Origin: Gigaspora rosea | Taxonomy: Eukaryota > Glomeromycota > Glomeromycetes > Diversisporales > Gigasporaceae | Assembly (NCBI GenBank): GCA_003550325.1 | Contig: QKWP01000444.1 | Location: 110,261-174,260 of the forward strand | Direction of reading: 5' to 3' | Length of the DNA stretch: 64,000 nt | Shown: one piece after another, positions 34,434 through 45,954 of the stretch | Numbering within the stretch: the stretch's first letter is position 1 | Layout of the letters: every line of letters starts with the position of its first letter | The notes under the pieces: model-generated | Seen by the model: the letters and a program-made list of their open reading frames with translations, nothing else | Databases searched by the model: none | What the model was told of the DNA's origin: nothing | Position numbers and translations under genes: made by a program

Positions 34434-36000
34434 GTTGTCGGTAATGGTTTATGATTTTCATTCTTTTAATGTATTGATATTAAATAATTGCAACTTTTTT
34501 TTTTTTTTTTTTTTACAAAACTTGCTCAAAGTCAGCTAATAATTGCTGCGGAACCGGTAAACATTTCTATCTAAACTACTTGTCTTCCTCCTCTATAATC
34601 ACGCAGTCCGTATCATGCAAATTGTGTGATTGTATGAAGGTTTTTATTATGGTGTGCTTATAAAAAGGTATTTTTTATAATTTTATTAGTAAAGTGGTTG
34701 CAGATTTTGGTGTGATAATAAAAGGGTTTACTACTATGTGATTATATAGGAGGTGACTATATAGGAGGAAGGCAGTATTAAATCATAAGAGTCTATTCTG
34801 TTTCAAACAATTAGGATAGTTGTACGGCGTAGTTTCCTAAAACTAGGAACGTTATATGAGTACTTCTTAAAATTTTCATAATAAGAACTTATTGCTTACA
34901 TTATTTTATTTTTCTTTTTAATAATGACTTTGTTAAAAGTATCTTTTCCTTGATATTTACTATTTAATCACATCAGCTTGGTCAAATGGTTCTTTTTATT
35001 TATGTTGATAGTAGAGTAATATAACGATTATTTGCCAATTGAGGTGTTTAGAATAGACACGTTGATCTGATATACATCATCAATCAAAATAAAAAAAATC
35101 AAAAAATCTTATTTCATTTTCCGTACTGACGTAGTTAAGCTTGCCCAAAACCGGTTGCAAGCCGGTTCTTAGCCAATCACCAAGCAAGTACGCTATAGCA
35201 TTCCTAATTACGAAATGCTCATGATCTTCAGCAACTATTGGATTTCCTAGTAAAAAGTTGGATAAATCTTTTCAATTTGCTTATTTTAATAATTAATAAT
35301 TTGTATGTAACCAATGCATGAATTCTGTTTTAAGATTTATTTAATTTAATGTTCTCAGAAATTTATTTATAATCTCAATAGTAAAATTTATTTTTTAAAA
35401 ACTTATTATTTCTCAGAAAATATCGGTCATTTTCTTGTCTTTATCTTCTTTCATTTTCTTTGATGATTTCGGATCTTTGCTCGATTTCTAATTGTTAATT
35501 CCATCTGGTATTATACAATTATACTTATAGGGAGCATATTTCGTGTATTATGTTTTTCGAATTTTCTTCATAGAGATCATTTCAGAATATCAAATGTTCT
35601 CAAATCTAAAAGTATGTTCTCATAAGAACATTAGATCATAAGATTTCCAACATTGTAATTAACGCTTAAAATATTTTAATACTCTTGCTTTTATTAAATT
35701 ACTAGAAATATTATTACATTTTATTTTTATTGTAGTAATTAAGCAAGCTCAAATATTCATGCTTAATTTAATTTTCATATATAAAATTTTAAAATATCTC
35801 TTAATATATAAGATTAGGGATATGGCTGGCTTTACGGCCGGGTATATGGGTGGATCGACCTTCGTTCTGCACTTTTGTGGGCCGGCCGTTCGATAAGAGA
35901 AGTGTTAGAATCGATTCTCTTATAAAGCATGTTTCACGCTAAAAATCAACTTGTCGTTTAAAGATGATACAGTACTGTAAATTGTATCGGAAAATTTGCC
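34434..36000. repeat. Segmental duplication, right part
   Basis: 34434-35100 matches 57170-57760, and about 35185-35950 matches 59950-60920. A junction near 35120-35180 removes what lies at 57.76-59.95 kb in the other copy, but the last bases of the ML-domain gene (CCAAGCAAGTA...CCTAATTACGAA) are still here. 35816-35945 is a GC-rich segment (ACGGCCGGGT, GTGGGCCGG, GATAAGAGAAGTGTTAGAAT) related to the ends of 51978-52479. Confidence 0.65.
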
Positions 36001-36531
36001 TAAATTAAGTTTAATTCGGAATTTAACTCAAAATAACTGTACATATACATGAGACATATTTCATGTAAGAAAACTGGCGTTGTTAATCCCTGTTTGATAA
36101 TAATACACAGATAACAGAAAATAAATGTGTGAGATGAGTAAACTCTAAGTTGAGATGATTACGCTATATCGATATGCGCATGTTTCAGTCAGTGTTTAAA
36201 ATAGAAATTTTTAATTTACCGGTACATGCACCTGTTATATAAAAAAATACCGGTTCAAAAAAAAAAAAAAACCTGCATTAGTAGAAAATGATCACCAGAT
36301 CATTGGGGGCACATAGATGCACGCACCGGTTACTTCAAAAAATTCAGGATCATGCACCGTTAGTTGCACCGGCCCAATTTTAAAATACCGGTATATGCAA
36401 TATAAAAAACGGTAGATCCGGATTTTTATCATGCTATTTTATACACTTGGTTTCAGTCCTCTCGTTTTTTTATATCTGGCATAGGCCGTTCAATAACAGT
36501 CTAATATATAGTACAGTATTTTGTGGTGAAT

Positions 36532-36621
36532 ATAGTAAATACCAAAGAGTATATTTGAAATCAATTTTTCTAAAAATAGTATCAATGTTTCTAAGAAGGA
36601 TTTAGTTGGTTCATTAGAAAT
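36532..36621 (+). pseudogene. LRR gene, 5' fragment only
   Basis: Upstream block TAGGCCGTTCAATAACAGTC, then VNTKEYI-, NFSKNS and SKKDLVGSLE equivalents, with the start codon changed to ATA. Homology stops at TTCATTAGAA and the flank of the WD40/channel copy begins at about 36625. This is a fusion of two duplicated segments. Confidence 0.65.
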
Positions 36622-37362
36622 AATTATACTGTAGTGTTTTAAGTTTGAAGATGAAATTTTAAAGCAGATTTATATTATTATCATTAAATATTTTATTATA
36701 ATTTGAAATTTTGGTTAATAAAGCTATTGTAAACTGAGACCTGTAAAAATTTTGGATAATGTTTTACAAGATATGAAAAAAACATTACTGCATTTTACAA
36801 ATACCAGAAAATATATTCTTCTGCAACCACGTTAAGCGTTTTAGTCCAAATTACTACTGTGGGTTATACTACAGAATCCCGACACACAAAATCTTGAAAA
36901 CAAAACCAGACTATATTAAAATTTTTACACTCAAATCCTGACATTACCAAAATCTTGACAATAGTATTGTTAAGATTTTATTAGCGTCGGGATTTTTTTG
37001 TCAGGATTCTGCAGTAAAACCCTGATTGATATCACTCGATGTGCAACATATGAAAATTTATAAACATCATTTTCGTCTTAAATAGACCATATACATATAT
37101 TTTGCTTTAGTTCCTTTCCAAATATACAAATATTTAATATTTAGGAATACTAATATGTTACAAACAGATAATGATTGCAATCACAAATCAGTCGTATAAG
37201 GCCTAATCTTAAAGCCTTGAGACTGCACTTATTTGTTTAATAAACAAGCATGATTGTTTTGAGGATGATATAATATTGAATAATGCGTTAAAACTACAAT
37301 CATATAATAAATTTCATTAAATTTTCGAATTTTCAAAAAAATTATTGTGTACTCTTATCAAA

Positions 37363-38816
37363 ATGAGTTCATCAAAGTCCGAGAAACAACCAACCAAAGA
37401 CCAAACTAAGATATTAATTGATGTTCCACATGGAGGAAAAAAGGTCTTTAAATATGTTTTTTCACCAAATATGCAATATATTGCGACTTTGAGTCTAGAA
37501 GATCAATCAATTGTTGGATGGACTATTGAATATAACAATTCAATAAATGCTAGTGAACTCAATTTTGTGTTAAGCGTCGATTAAATCGCGCACAAACTTG
37601 AAGATATATTTGGAGAAGATGAATACGGAAGATACAATGATGCATTAATAGGAATCTCTGATTGTAAACAAGTTATACTTAAATTAGATAACAACGTTTT
37701 AGAATTTGATTTTTAATTTTGGTTAGTTAAAATTTAATTGATCAATGATTTAATTATATACTATATTAATCAAATTATTATAACTGCAATTATTGACATA
37801 GCAACTAAGTCAAGACAAATTTTGAGTGCACAAGGTTTGAAAGAAAAGATAGCAAATGTTGTCTTTTTTGAAAATGGAGATTTAGTAATTGTTAAAGGAA
37901 AGCCAGTTTATCGGGCGTATATCTTTTAAAAGTCAAAGTCTAAAGCTAATCACCGATGGACATGTAAAAATAGCATTAAACTTGAAAAATTTTATAAATG
38001 CTTTATATTCCAAAACGGAAATTTAATGATGCTTTTCGAAATACCCTTTGTAATCACGCAATAGGACTTAATAATTCGAAAGTTTAAGATGCAATATATA
38101 CTAAATTGGGACATAAAAGATGAAAGATATGATTTAATAACGAGATTGAACACTGACAACACATTGTTAGCAGTAGCTGGTGGTTGTTTGGCTTATGTTT
38201 ATTCAACAAAATCTGGTATAGTAGTGGCATAAAGTAGGTATTTTACATGTAAAGTTATCTATTGTATAAATGTTAATTAACGAAATTGTTAATTTTATTT
38301 AATACTGTAATTCAGGAGAATTTGATGTGAAATGGCATGATTTCTGTTTTATTGGATTGAGAGAGGAAGAACGCTTATTTTTCTCTGGCGAATCTTATGA
38401 AGCAGAGAATTATAACTCTTATATACTGAATCCTCGCAATATACTTAATAAGTCTCCAAGCATTAATGTCTTAAATGATATTTATTCTCCCACATATCAA
38501 AATTGTCAGTCATTTGTTCCTATTAATATTATCTCTGATTATATGATAGAATTTGATAAAGATCATTTATCGATTCGAAGATTGTCTCAATATGAAAGAT
38601 GGAAAAATTATTTAGAATGTAAAGAGCATTACACGGGTAATACTTTTTTTAATGTAAAAGAAATTAAACAATTTTTAATGGCTACTTTGGAAAACATAAG
38701 TCAAATCAAATCCAGAATTACTCATACGAACTTAAAAAATATCATGGAAAGTTATGCACCTGGACTGTTGACTTTTATAATAATAATAATTGTTTTAGGA
38801 AATTTTATTTAAGATA
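37363..38816 (+). pseudogene. WD40/channel gene, 5' half copy without channel domain
   Basis: ATG 37363 reads SSSKSEKQPTKDQTKILIDV, PHGGKKVFKYVFSPNMQYIA, SLEDQSIVGW, then a stop near 37582. More propeller follows in other frames: LIIYYINQIIITAIIDIATK, LKEKIANVVFFENGDLVIVK, TLLAVAGGCLAYVYSTKSGI. An intron lies at about 38233-38314, and an open stretch runs 38315-38816 (DVKWHDFCFIGLREEERLFF ... INIISDYMIEFDKDHLSIRR, LSQYERWKNYLECKEHYTGN). Homology to 18039-21426 ends just after the CTW-VDFY region, so the membrane channel is absent. This copy keeps the middle propeller that the 18-kb copy lost. Stops and frameshifts make it non-functional. Confidence 0.75.
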
Positions 38817-39656
38817 TTAGGGCTGTTGGTGTTCCTATAGGAGCTACTGGTATTTGTTATATTGACAAGTATACAACTAGCTATACATACAACTTTTGGT
38901 CGTCTAATTTAAGTAGTCCTCCTGAAGGTTCTACTCTATGAGTTCTATACTAACTGCTATACCCACAACACAATGTTGTTTTTGATACAACACAAATCAA
39001 AATAATTTAATATAATTATTTTATGTATACTGATACTAAATACAAAAATTTTGATTTTGAAGTTATATAATTTTTCTAATACTATATTACCACACCTGCA
39101 CAGTATTTTGAGTATGCACATGTGTGCTATTTCAAATCAACCTAGATTTTTTTCATAGTTCAGTACATCTAAAGTTATAGAAAATATAATAAATTCAAGC
39201 CAGAAGATTTTCTGGCTTTATAGAACTAGATCCTAATAATCCAAAAGAATTACCTTTAGACAATTGTCCTCTAGATGAATTAAAACTTGTAGATAATGTT
39301 GAAATATTTTTTAAGATTGGCAGAAATTGTTCAAGCATGGAATATAGTTGTAGTTATTTTCTTATAATAATCTATTTATGGGCAAGCTACTAGTAAATCT
39401 AATTGACCCAGTTAGTATCTTAATACTATCAAAAATTAAATTAAGTTTTTTGCTATCAAATTAGCTATTGGAACTATATATATCATAGCTTTGAAGAATA
39501 CTTTTTAGAAAAGATCTGAAATTGGCCTTGGATGCTTTTTTAAAGATAGTTTTTTTTTTGGAACTTTAGATAATAAGTAGAGATTTTTGAAATATATCAA
39601 TTTTAACTACTGTATATTTATTTCACATAGAATATATTTATTTATATAGTATACTA
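38817..39656. other. Unassigned coding-like scraps and a decayed repeat
   Basis: 38822-38938 reads openly (RAVGVPIGATGICYIDKYTT...SSPPEGSTL*) and 39205-39345 reads FSGFIELDPNNPKELPLDNC...DNVEIFFKIGRN; neither is recognised. 39093-39165 (CACACCTGCACAGTATTTTG..., TGTGTGCTATTTCAAATCAA) is a CpG-less version of 47500-47575. Confidence 0.4.
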
Positions 39657-39992
39657 TATTGGGTGTGGTCAATTAAAACAGCCTATTTTTACAATTTTTT
39701 GAAAAATGAGTTTTTATTAGATTCATATAAATTTTAATATGATTAACACTTTTCAATTATAAATAAAAGTCAATATGCATAATAAAAAAATAAGATAATA
39801 TTAAAGAAAAAATTCCTTGAGGCTGGCACATCATAAGATTACCCTATAGTTACATGCTATCTTTAACTAATCAAATTCGTGAAATTTATTAATCTCAGAT
39901 CAGTCTGAAAATTAAAACAAGTGATTAAACTTAATTATCTCAAAATAAAATATATGTAAAAATGGACTGTTTTAATTAACTACATCCCATAT
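39657..39992. mobile_element. TA-target MITE, family B, copy 2
   Basis: TTGGGTGTGGTCAATTAAAA and its complement TTTTAATTAACTACATCCCA bound about 335 bp. The interior matches 28066-28374 (TTTTCAATTATAAATAAAAG, CATCATAAGATTACC, GATCAGTCTGA). Confidence 0.6.
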
Positions 39993-41016
39993 AAGCGCAT
40001 GTTATTTTGGTATATATAATTGATTATTTTAAAGCCAAGTATACTTTATAGGAAATGTAATTTTAAAATGAAAAAATGCATTTGTTGCCCTTTGTAACTG
40101 TCACGGCCAATAAGGTGATATTAATATTAAAATAAAGTAAAGTTATAGTTAGGGTCAAAATTATTAGAATTAAAGTTAAGATTAATACAGAATTGCGAGA
40201 GGACATTTTTTGTTAGAAGTGCAATAGGTATTATCTTAGTAAAGTTTTGAGTTATAAAAACCTGTAACAAATATTCATGTCATAGAGGGTAACAAATATA
40301 TTTCTCCTTTTAAAATAATGCCCATGTGTATTATTCTGCAGTAATATAGTATAATTTTTATGTTATTTTATCTAGACTTAGAATATTTGTTACTAAATAC
40401 TTGAAAAAATATTATTCTTTAAACTGTAAGCAAATCTAGAAAATTTGTCTAGAAAATTGCTATAAATATAGAGAAGTATCAATAAAAAAGGAACAAACCA
40501 TTTTTGTAACTTTTTTTAAATTTTAAATTAAAATATTTTAACAACTACTATATTAAATTTAATAAAATTTTTTTGTTTTAATTCTATAAGGGGAGTGACA
40601 AAAATCAGGTGATTTTTTAGAGAGGGGAGGGGTAAAAAAAGTTGAAATTATATATAAGAACCTGACTATATATATATTAAGGAAGAGGGAGGGTGGGTAG
40701 GCCTCAGATAAAAAATAATCAGAGACATAGCCCTAACTATATAAAATTAAAATAAAAAGATTTATTAAATTTGGTTAAGTAGTTGTTAAGTTATTTTAAC
40801 TTAAAGTCACAAAAAACTTTTGCTTTAAAAAAATTTGACCCTTTTCTATTGATGTCCCCCATATACTTATAATTTATATTTTTTAAAACTTAAAATATTT
40901 AATTAAATTATTTTTGATAATATATAAAAATAAGGATTATATTATAGTAGTATTTAATATTATATTATAAGAACAAAAGTTTAAAGAAAAATTTTAAAAA
41001 AAATTTTAACCAAAAA
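39993..41016. other. No gene; CpG-poor repeat debris
   Basis: 40317-40356 (AAAATAATGCCCATGTGTAT, TATTCTGCAGTAATATAGTA) is a CpG-less version of 48258-48297. 40595-40860 is bounded by GGGGAGTGAC and TTGATGTCCCCC, a further possible MITE. No coding region is supported. Confidence 0.4.
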
Positions 41017-41205
41017 ATTATTTACTTATTTTTGGTAAACTCTATAAATATTGGCAATTATTTACTTATTTTTGGTAAGCTCTATAAATAATTTACTTAT
41101 TTTTGGTAAATCTATAAATATTAGCAATTATTTACTTATTTTTGGTAAACTCTATAAATATTTGCAATTATTTACTTATTTTTGGTAAACTCTATAAATA
41201 TTAGC
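41017..41205. repeat. 40-bp minisatellite, five units
   Basis: Unit core AATTATTTACTTATTTTTGG, then TAAACTCTATAAATATTAGC. One unit is shortened by about 7 bp near 41090. Confidence 0.85.
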
Positions 41206-41592
41206 TTTAGCCCCTATTTTAATAGAATATTGTAGTTTATAAAAGGATTACAACTTTTATTATTGCAACCTTTGTGATTTACTTATAAAATTTAGGACTT
41301 GTATTAGAGGTAAAAAATTTTTTATAGACAGCAACATAAGTTATAAAATTTAAAAAAAATCTAAAAAAAATTTTATAGTAAATATTTTAAAATAAAAACT
41401 TTAAACTTTTATTGCTTTAAAGTTTATTAATAATTTTCATAATAAAGTTTATAAAATCTATTTTAAAGAAAATATTCTATAAATGAAAAAGATATTCTAT
41501 AAATATACTCTATATTCTTAATAAATTTTTATTTTATTTAAAAAATTAGAATATTTCTAAAAAAAATCTAGGCAAATTTGCCTGGATTACAG
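41206..41592 (-). mobile_element. Repeat element A, truncated inverted copy
   Basis: In reverse orientation it matches the middle and one end of 29591-30210 (GATTTACTTATAAAATTTAG; GGACTTGTATTAGAGGT) and stops at the palindrome AGGCAAATTTGCCT (41574-41591). The other end is lost next to the minisatellite. Confidence 0.5.
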
Positions 41593-41759
41593 TTTAAGGG
41601 ATAAAGTATAAATTATATAATATATTTAGTAATACTATCTTTAAAATTTAATATTAATTTACAATACTTTACAATATTAAATAGATCATCTTATTACTTT
41701 TAATACATCACATATTAATATAGCAAATTAAATATATTTATAAATAATATTTTATTTAA

Positions 41760-42094
41760 GACAATTATCTTTCATTACTAGAGTGATGTATCTCTACCTC
41801 CTGATTGACCAATCATTTTGTTTGTCTTAATTTTACATTAATTAAAACAAACAAATAACAGCCAGATAGGGTTAGAATTTGATAAAAAGTGATTAGATGA
41901 TTGTTCTAATCCAAAATTGCACAAAGAATTTTTTTTGTTAAGAAAACTTGTAGTTTCATAGCAAAATTTTAAGTTAGAAGCAATTTTTTTAAAAATAGCA
42001 ATTTTGCTTTGATTTCATATTATACCTGATCTTGTATTACAATTGGTTGATCAAAGAGAGGTAATGCATTGCACTGATAATGAATAATATTCTC
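41760..42094. mobile_element. Mutator-like MITE, family M, decayed copy
   Basis: Left end GACAATTATCTTTCATTACT and right end ATAATGAATAATATTCTC are inverted, with CTACCTCCTGATTGACCAAT against GGTTGATCAAAGAGAGGTAA further in. Flanks TTTATTTAA (41751-41759) and TTTGTTTAA (42095-42103) form a 9-bp duplication with one change. It is CpG-free, unlike its relative at 43346. Confidence 0.65.
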
Positions 42095-42850
42095 TTTGTT
42101 TAATTATTTTTATTTTAAATATATCTTTTGAAAAAGCATATATTATAATATTAAGCTACAAATATAAATTTATTGCATATAAATAAAATATTTTTTATTA
42201 TTAATTAATGATCTGCCACAAATTATTAGTATAGTTCTAGTATAATGTGATGCAGATCCTTACTGTTTGTTGATATATAAATTTTAAAATATAGGAATAA
42301 AGCTGCTTGCCCAAGAAAAACTTTTTCTTGCTATATTAATGAACCAAGTCTATTAAGTAAAAATTGTAGAGCTTATTGAAACAAGTTTAATAGTAGTTAT
42401 AGTTGCTGAGATACCTTTAAAAAAAGATTGGCCTGCTATATATAAACAATAGGTTTGTTTATATAAAATTTTATATAGTTGACCAATTTTATTTCGAAGG
42501 TAACTCATTATCTACTTGGTCTGATTTTGATGATTAACTGCTATTAGACTCGTTTTAATGAGCTTTACAATCATACTTAATAGACTTGTCTCATTAATTT
42601 AGTAAAAAACAAGTTTTTCTTGAATGAACAGCTTTATTCCTGCATTTTAAAATTTAAATAATAATTTGCACTATGATCACTTTATCAATTTGTAGCTGAT
42701 AATCAATTAATTTATATATTTACAAAATAATAAAAAGCTTATATATTTTTTTATAAAAAAAATAAATCTAGTAATATTTTGTATATATAATAAAATTTTT
42801 TACAAATTAAAAAGACTATTTATTAATATAGTTTATTGCTTAATTTGTTA
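42095..42850. other. No gene seen
   Basis: AT-rich, CpG-poor. The words AGACTYGTY and TTTAATGAGC recur in both orientations around 42345-42640 (GAACCAAGTCTATTAAGTAA against TACTTAATAGACTTG), suggesting a decayed inverted-repeat element of about 300 bp. Confidence 0.3.
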
Positions 42851-43823
42851 TGCAGGCATATTTGCCTGCAAAAATTTTAAAATTTTAAATTTTTTAAATA
42901 AAACCTTAAATATTAATTTTAGCTATATATTTTCTAAGTAAAAAATATAATATTAGTTCTGTTTTATTAACTTTATTATAAAATTTTTTTAAAATTATTA
43001 AAAAAACTTAGGTGTAATAAAGTTTAAAGTTTTTGTTTTGGAACTTTTACTATAGAAATTTTTCTTTAGGTTTTCTCAAATTTTATATGTTCCCATCTAT
43101 AAAAAAAATTTTCACTTCTAATACAAGTCTTAATTTTTACAAGTAAATCATATAAATCAAATAATGAAAGTTGTCATCCTTTATATAAACTACATTATTG
43201 TATTAAAAACTATATTTTTAAAACCAATATTTAAAGAATTCGCCAAGATATTGTAAAATATTTTTTTGGTTAAAAAATTTCTTTAAAATTTAATATTTTC
43301 AGCTTATAAGCAACATAAACGTTTTGTCTTATAATATAAATTTAAGAGAGTTATCATTCATTGCCAGTGCGATGCATCGCCACCCCCGATCGACCAATCG
43401 TGATGCAGGATCAGGTGTAACGTGAAATTGAAGCAAAACAAACTTTTCTTAAAAAATCGCTTCTAACTTAAAATTTTGACTAAGAAACTACACTTTTTTC
43501 TTGACAAAAAAAATTCCTTGCGAAATTTTGGGTTAGGAGGGCCTTCTAACTCATGCCCTGCCAAACCTTAACCCTAATCGTAATGCGGACACTATTTGTT
43601 TTGTTTTGATTAATGTAAATCAAAACAAACAAAATGATTGGTCGATCAGGGGTAGCGATGAATCGCACTAGTGATAAATGATAAAAATCTAAATTTAAAT
43701 AATTTAAAAATATAATCCTTGTTATTAAAAATTATAATACCAAATTTTATTTAAATATTTTAAATGATTAAAAAAATAGATCAGAGGTATATTTATAGTA
43801 ATTATACAGGCAAATTTGTCTGT
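42851..43823. mobile_element. Repeat element A, copy 2, split by a MITE
   Basis: Starts TGCAGGCATATTTGCCTGCA and ends ACAGGCAAATTTGTCTGT. Apart from the insertion 43346-43689 it matches 29591-30210 throughout. Confidence 0.65.
43346..43689. mobile_element. Mutator-like MITE, family M, young CpG-rich copy
   Basis: Long inverted ends: GAGAGTTATCATTCATTGCC at the left, and the complement of ...CACTAGTGATAAATGATAAA at the right. They extend about 50 bp to CCGATCGACCAATC / GATTGGTCGATCAGG. TAAATTTAA is duplicated at 43337-43345 and 43690-43698 and occurs once at the matching site in copy 1 of element A. It is rich in CpG within a CpG-poor block. Interior GGGTTAGGAGGGCC, no coding region. Confidence 0.8.
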
Positions 43824-43980
43824 GAAGTAGTACAAACTAAGGGATAGGTCAAAAAATAGTAAATACTAATTTTTAGTATAATATATACTTATATGACATA
43901 TTAATAAAATTTATAATTAATAAATTTTTAGTTATTATTAGTTTAAAATTAGAGTTTAAAGGATTATTTTTATATATATG

Positions 43981-44047
43981 GGTGAAGTCAATAGAAATGG
44001 GACAAATCTATTTAATAAATTTGTCCCATTTCTATTGACTCCACCCC
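43981..44047. repeat. 67-bp palindrome flanked by ATATG
   Basis: GTCAATAGAAATGGGACAAA and TTTGTCCCATTTCTATTGAC form 27-bp arms with a short AT loop. ATATG lies at 43976-43980 and 44048-44052. It is probably a minimal palindromic MITE. Confidence 0.7.
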
Positions 44048-44054
44048 ATATGCC

Positions 44055-44306
44055 CAGTGTTGTCACTTGGACGTGTCCATACTATGTTTTTTGTCCAATG
44101 TCCAAGATTGTCCAAAATTGTTCAAGCCTATGTCCCATGTTTAACTAATCAATAAAGTAATTTAAAAAAATATATAATTATATATTTTTTTAGGTACTGG
44201 ACTCATTGGTGAAAAAATTAAAATAGATTATCTTAATAAAATTTTAAGTAAATTTAATTTGAAAAAATGTCCAAAATGTCCAAAAAGCGTCCAAGTGACA
44301 ACACTG
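44055..44306. mobile_element. hAT-type MITE with perfect 8-bp duplication
   Basis: Ends CAGTGTTGTCACTTGGACG and CGTCCAAGTGACAACACTG are perfect complements. CATATGCC is duplicated at 44047-44054 and 44307-44314. The inside is built of repeated TGTCCAA/TTGGACA words, typical hAT subterminal repeats. It is 252 bp and non-coding. Confidence 0.85.
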
Positions 44307-44623
44307 CATATGCCTATAAAATTCTTAAAATCTAAAAATATATAGATTTTTAACTTTTTAAAATAGATATTATTTTTACTATATAAATTATAGATTTTTT
44401 ACTTTTTAACCTAAAATAGATATTATTTTTACTATATAAAATTATAGATTTTTAACTTTTTAACCTAAACAGATATTATTTTTACTATATAATTTATAAA
44501 AATATAATTAAAATAACCAGTAATGATCATTACCACTTCTAAATATTTTTAGAGTTAGGGTGCATTTATAAAGATTTTTGTTTTTACTATATTATTGTGT
44601 AATAATAATCATAGGTATTATTT

Positions 44624-44706
44624 TGAAAATTGCATTGCCTAAAAATAACATACTGGGTTTCAAAATAACGCCCATGCATATTCTGAAATAGTGCACACCA
44701 TATATA
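44624..44706. repeat. CpG-decayed copy of the GCGCTATTTCG repeat
   Basis: Aligns without gaps to the complement of about 48172-48257: TGAAAATTGCAT for CGAAAATCGCAT, GGGTTTCAAAATAACG for GGGTTTCGAAATAACG, CATGCATATTCTGAAATAG for CATGCGCGTTCCGAAATAG. Nearly all differences are at CpG sites. Confidence 0.75.
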
Positions 44707-45954
44707 GAATACTATGATCGAATACATAACAAAAGTGTTCAATGAATGCTTTATATTTATTCTTTTTAGCTTTAATTGCTTCAAGAATAAATATTATTAA
44801 ATTTCTAATTAGCACTACTCTTATTCTAGCAGGATAATAAATTGTTATGGCCATTCTTTTTAATTTTAATACTGGATATGATAATAAGTGAATGTTTTAC
44901 TGCGTAATGATTCCAAAGAACAAAGAAAAATAAGGTCATAAATCTATATATGATAATTTATATATGTGCAGATTTTAAAAAATAAACAATTTACTTTTTA
45001 CTATCACTATATAGAAGTTCAACAATAGGTTAATTGTTTCTCTATATATATATATATATTAAAGGTTTAGATTTTTAGCACCAGAACAGGATAAAAAAAA
45101 TCAGATTACCTCAAAATAGCACACATGCACGCACTCAAAATAGTGCACAGATAATCAAAACATCACGCAAGTGCACATTATTTCGTGGTAATATAGTATA
45201 TATAGATATATAATTAATATAAGTCCCAATTTTAGTTTTTGTAAGGTTTTTAGGGGTCCTGAATATTTTACTTGGAGTACCTGATCCCATTTATTTAATA
45301 CATTTTTGTTATACAAACACCCTGGTAATGATCACCACTGGTTATAGTTAAATTTATTCTAAATATATCAGATATAGTAAATTAGGTTTAGTTTAAATTA
45401 ATATTATAAATTATACTATACTTTTTTTCTACATAATAAACTTATTTGACATTTTGCAGATTTGTTCTTGATAGTTACATCAAGTCACTTGCAAATTATA
45501 CAAAAATACTTGATTTTGATTGGGTAAATTTTAAAAATACTAGAAATTTTAATGTTTTAATTTTTTTATTTTATTAAAAATTAAGCAATTTTAAAATTTT
45601 TTAAAAAATATTAAATCAATAATTAATAGAATTTTTTTATAAATAAATTATATATATGCTTAAATATTACATATAGTATAATTTTTTTAAACTTTAATAT
45701 ATAAAAAATTAAAACTTTATAATATAGTAACCCATATTATTATAAAACTATAATTATATAAAAAATTAAAACTTTATAATGTAGTAACCCATATTATATA
45801 AAACTATAATTTTATAAATTTGTTTAACTATACAAATGTATTTAACTTGTACATATGTACTAAGAGCTTGCAAATAATATAAAATAAATAAACAATAATT
45901 ATTTTAATAATTATTGAACTTTTTTTATATAATATTTAATTGAAATAATTTATA
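44707..45954. other. No gene; decayed repeats
   Basis: 45085-45200 (AAAATAGCACACATGCACGC..., AAAATAGTGCACAG) is another decayed GCGCTATTTCG-type repeat. 45690-45800 contains a short duplicated TATAATRTAGTAACCCATAT. The rest is AT-rich without features. Confidence 0.4.

Noticed and set aside
44587-44854. Two overlapping minus-strand frames
   Set aside because: They cover the CpG-decayed repeat at 44624-44706 and have no protein features.
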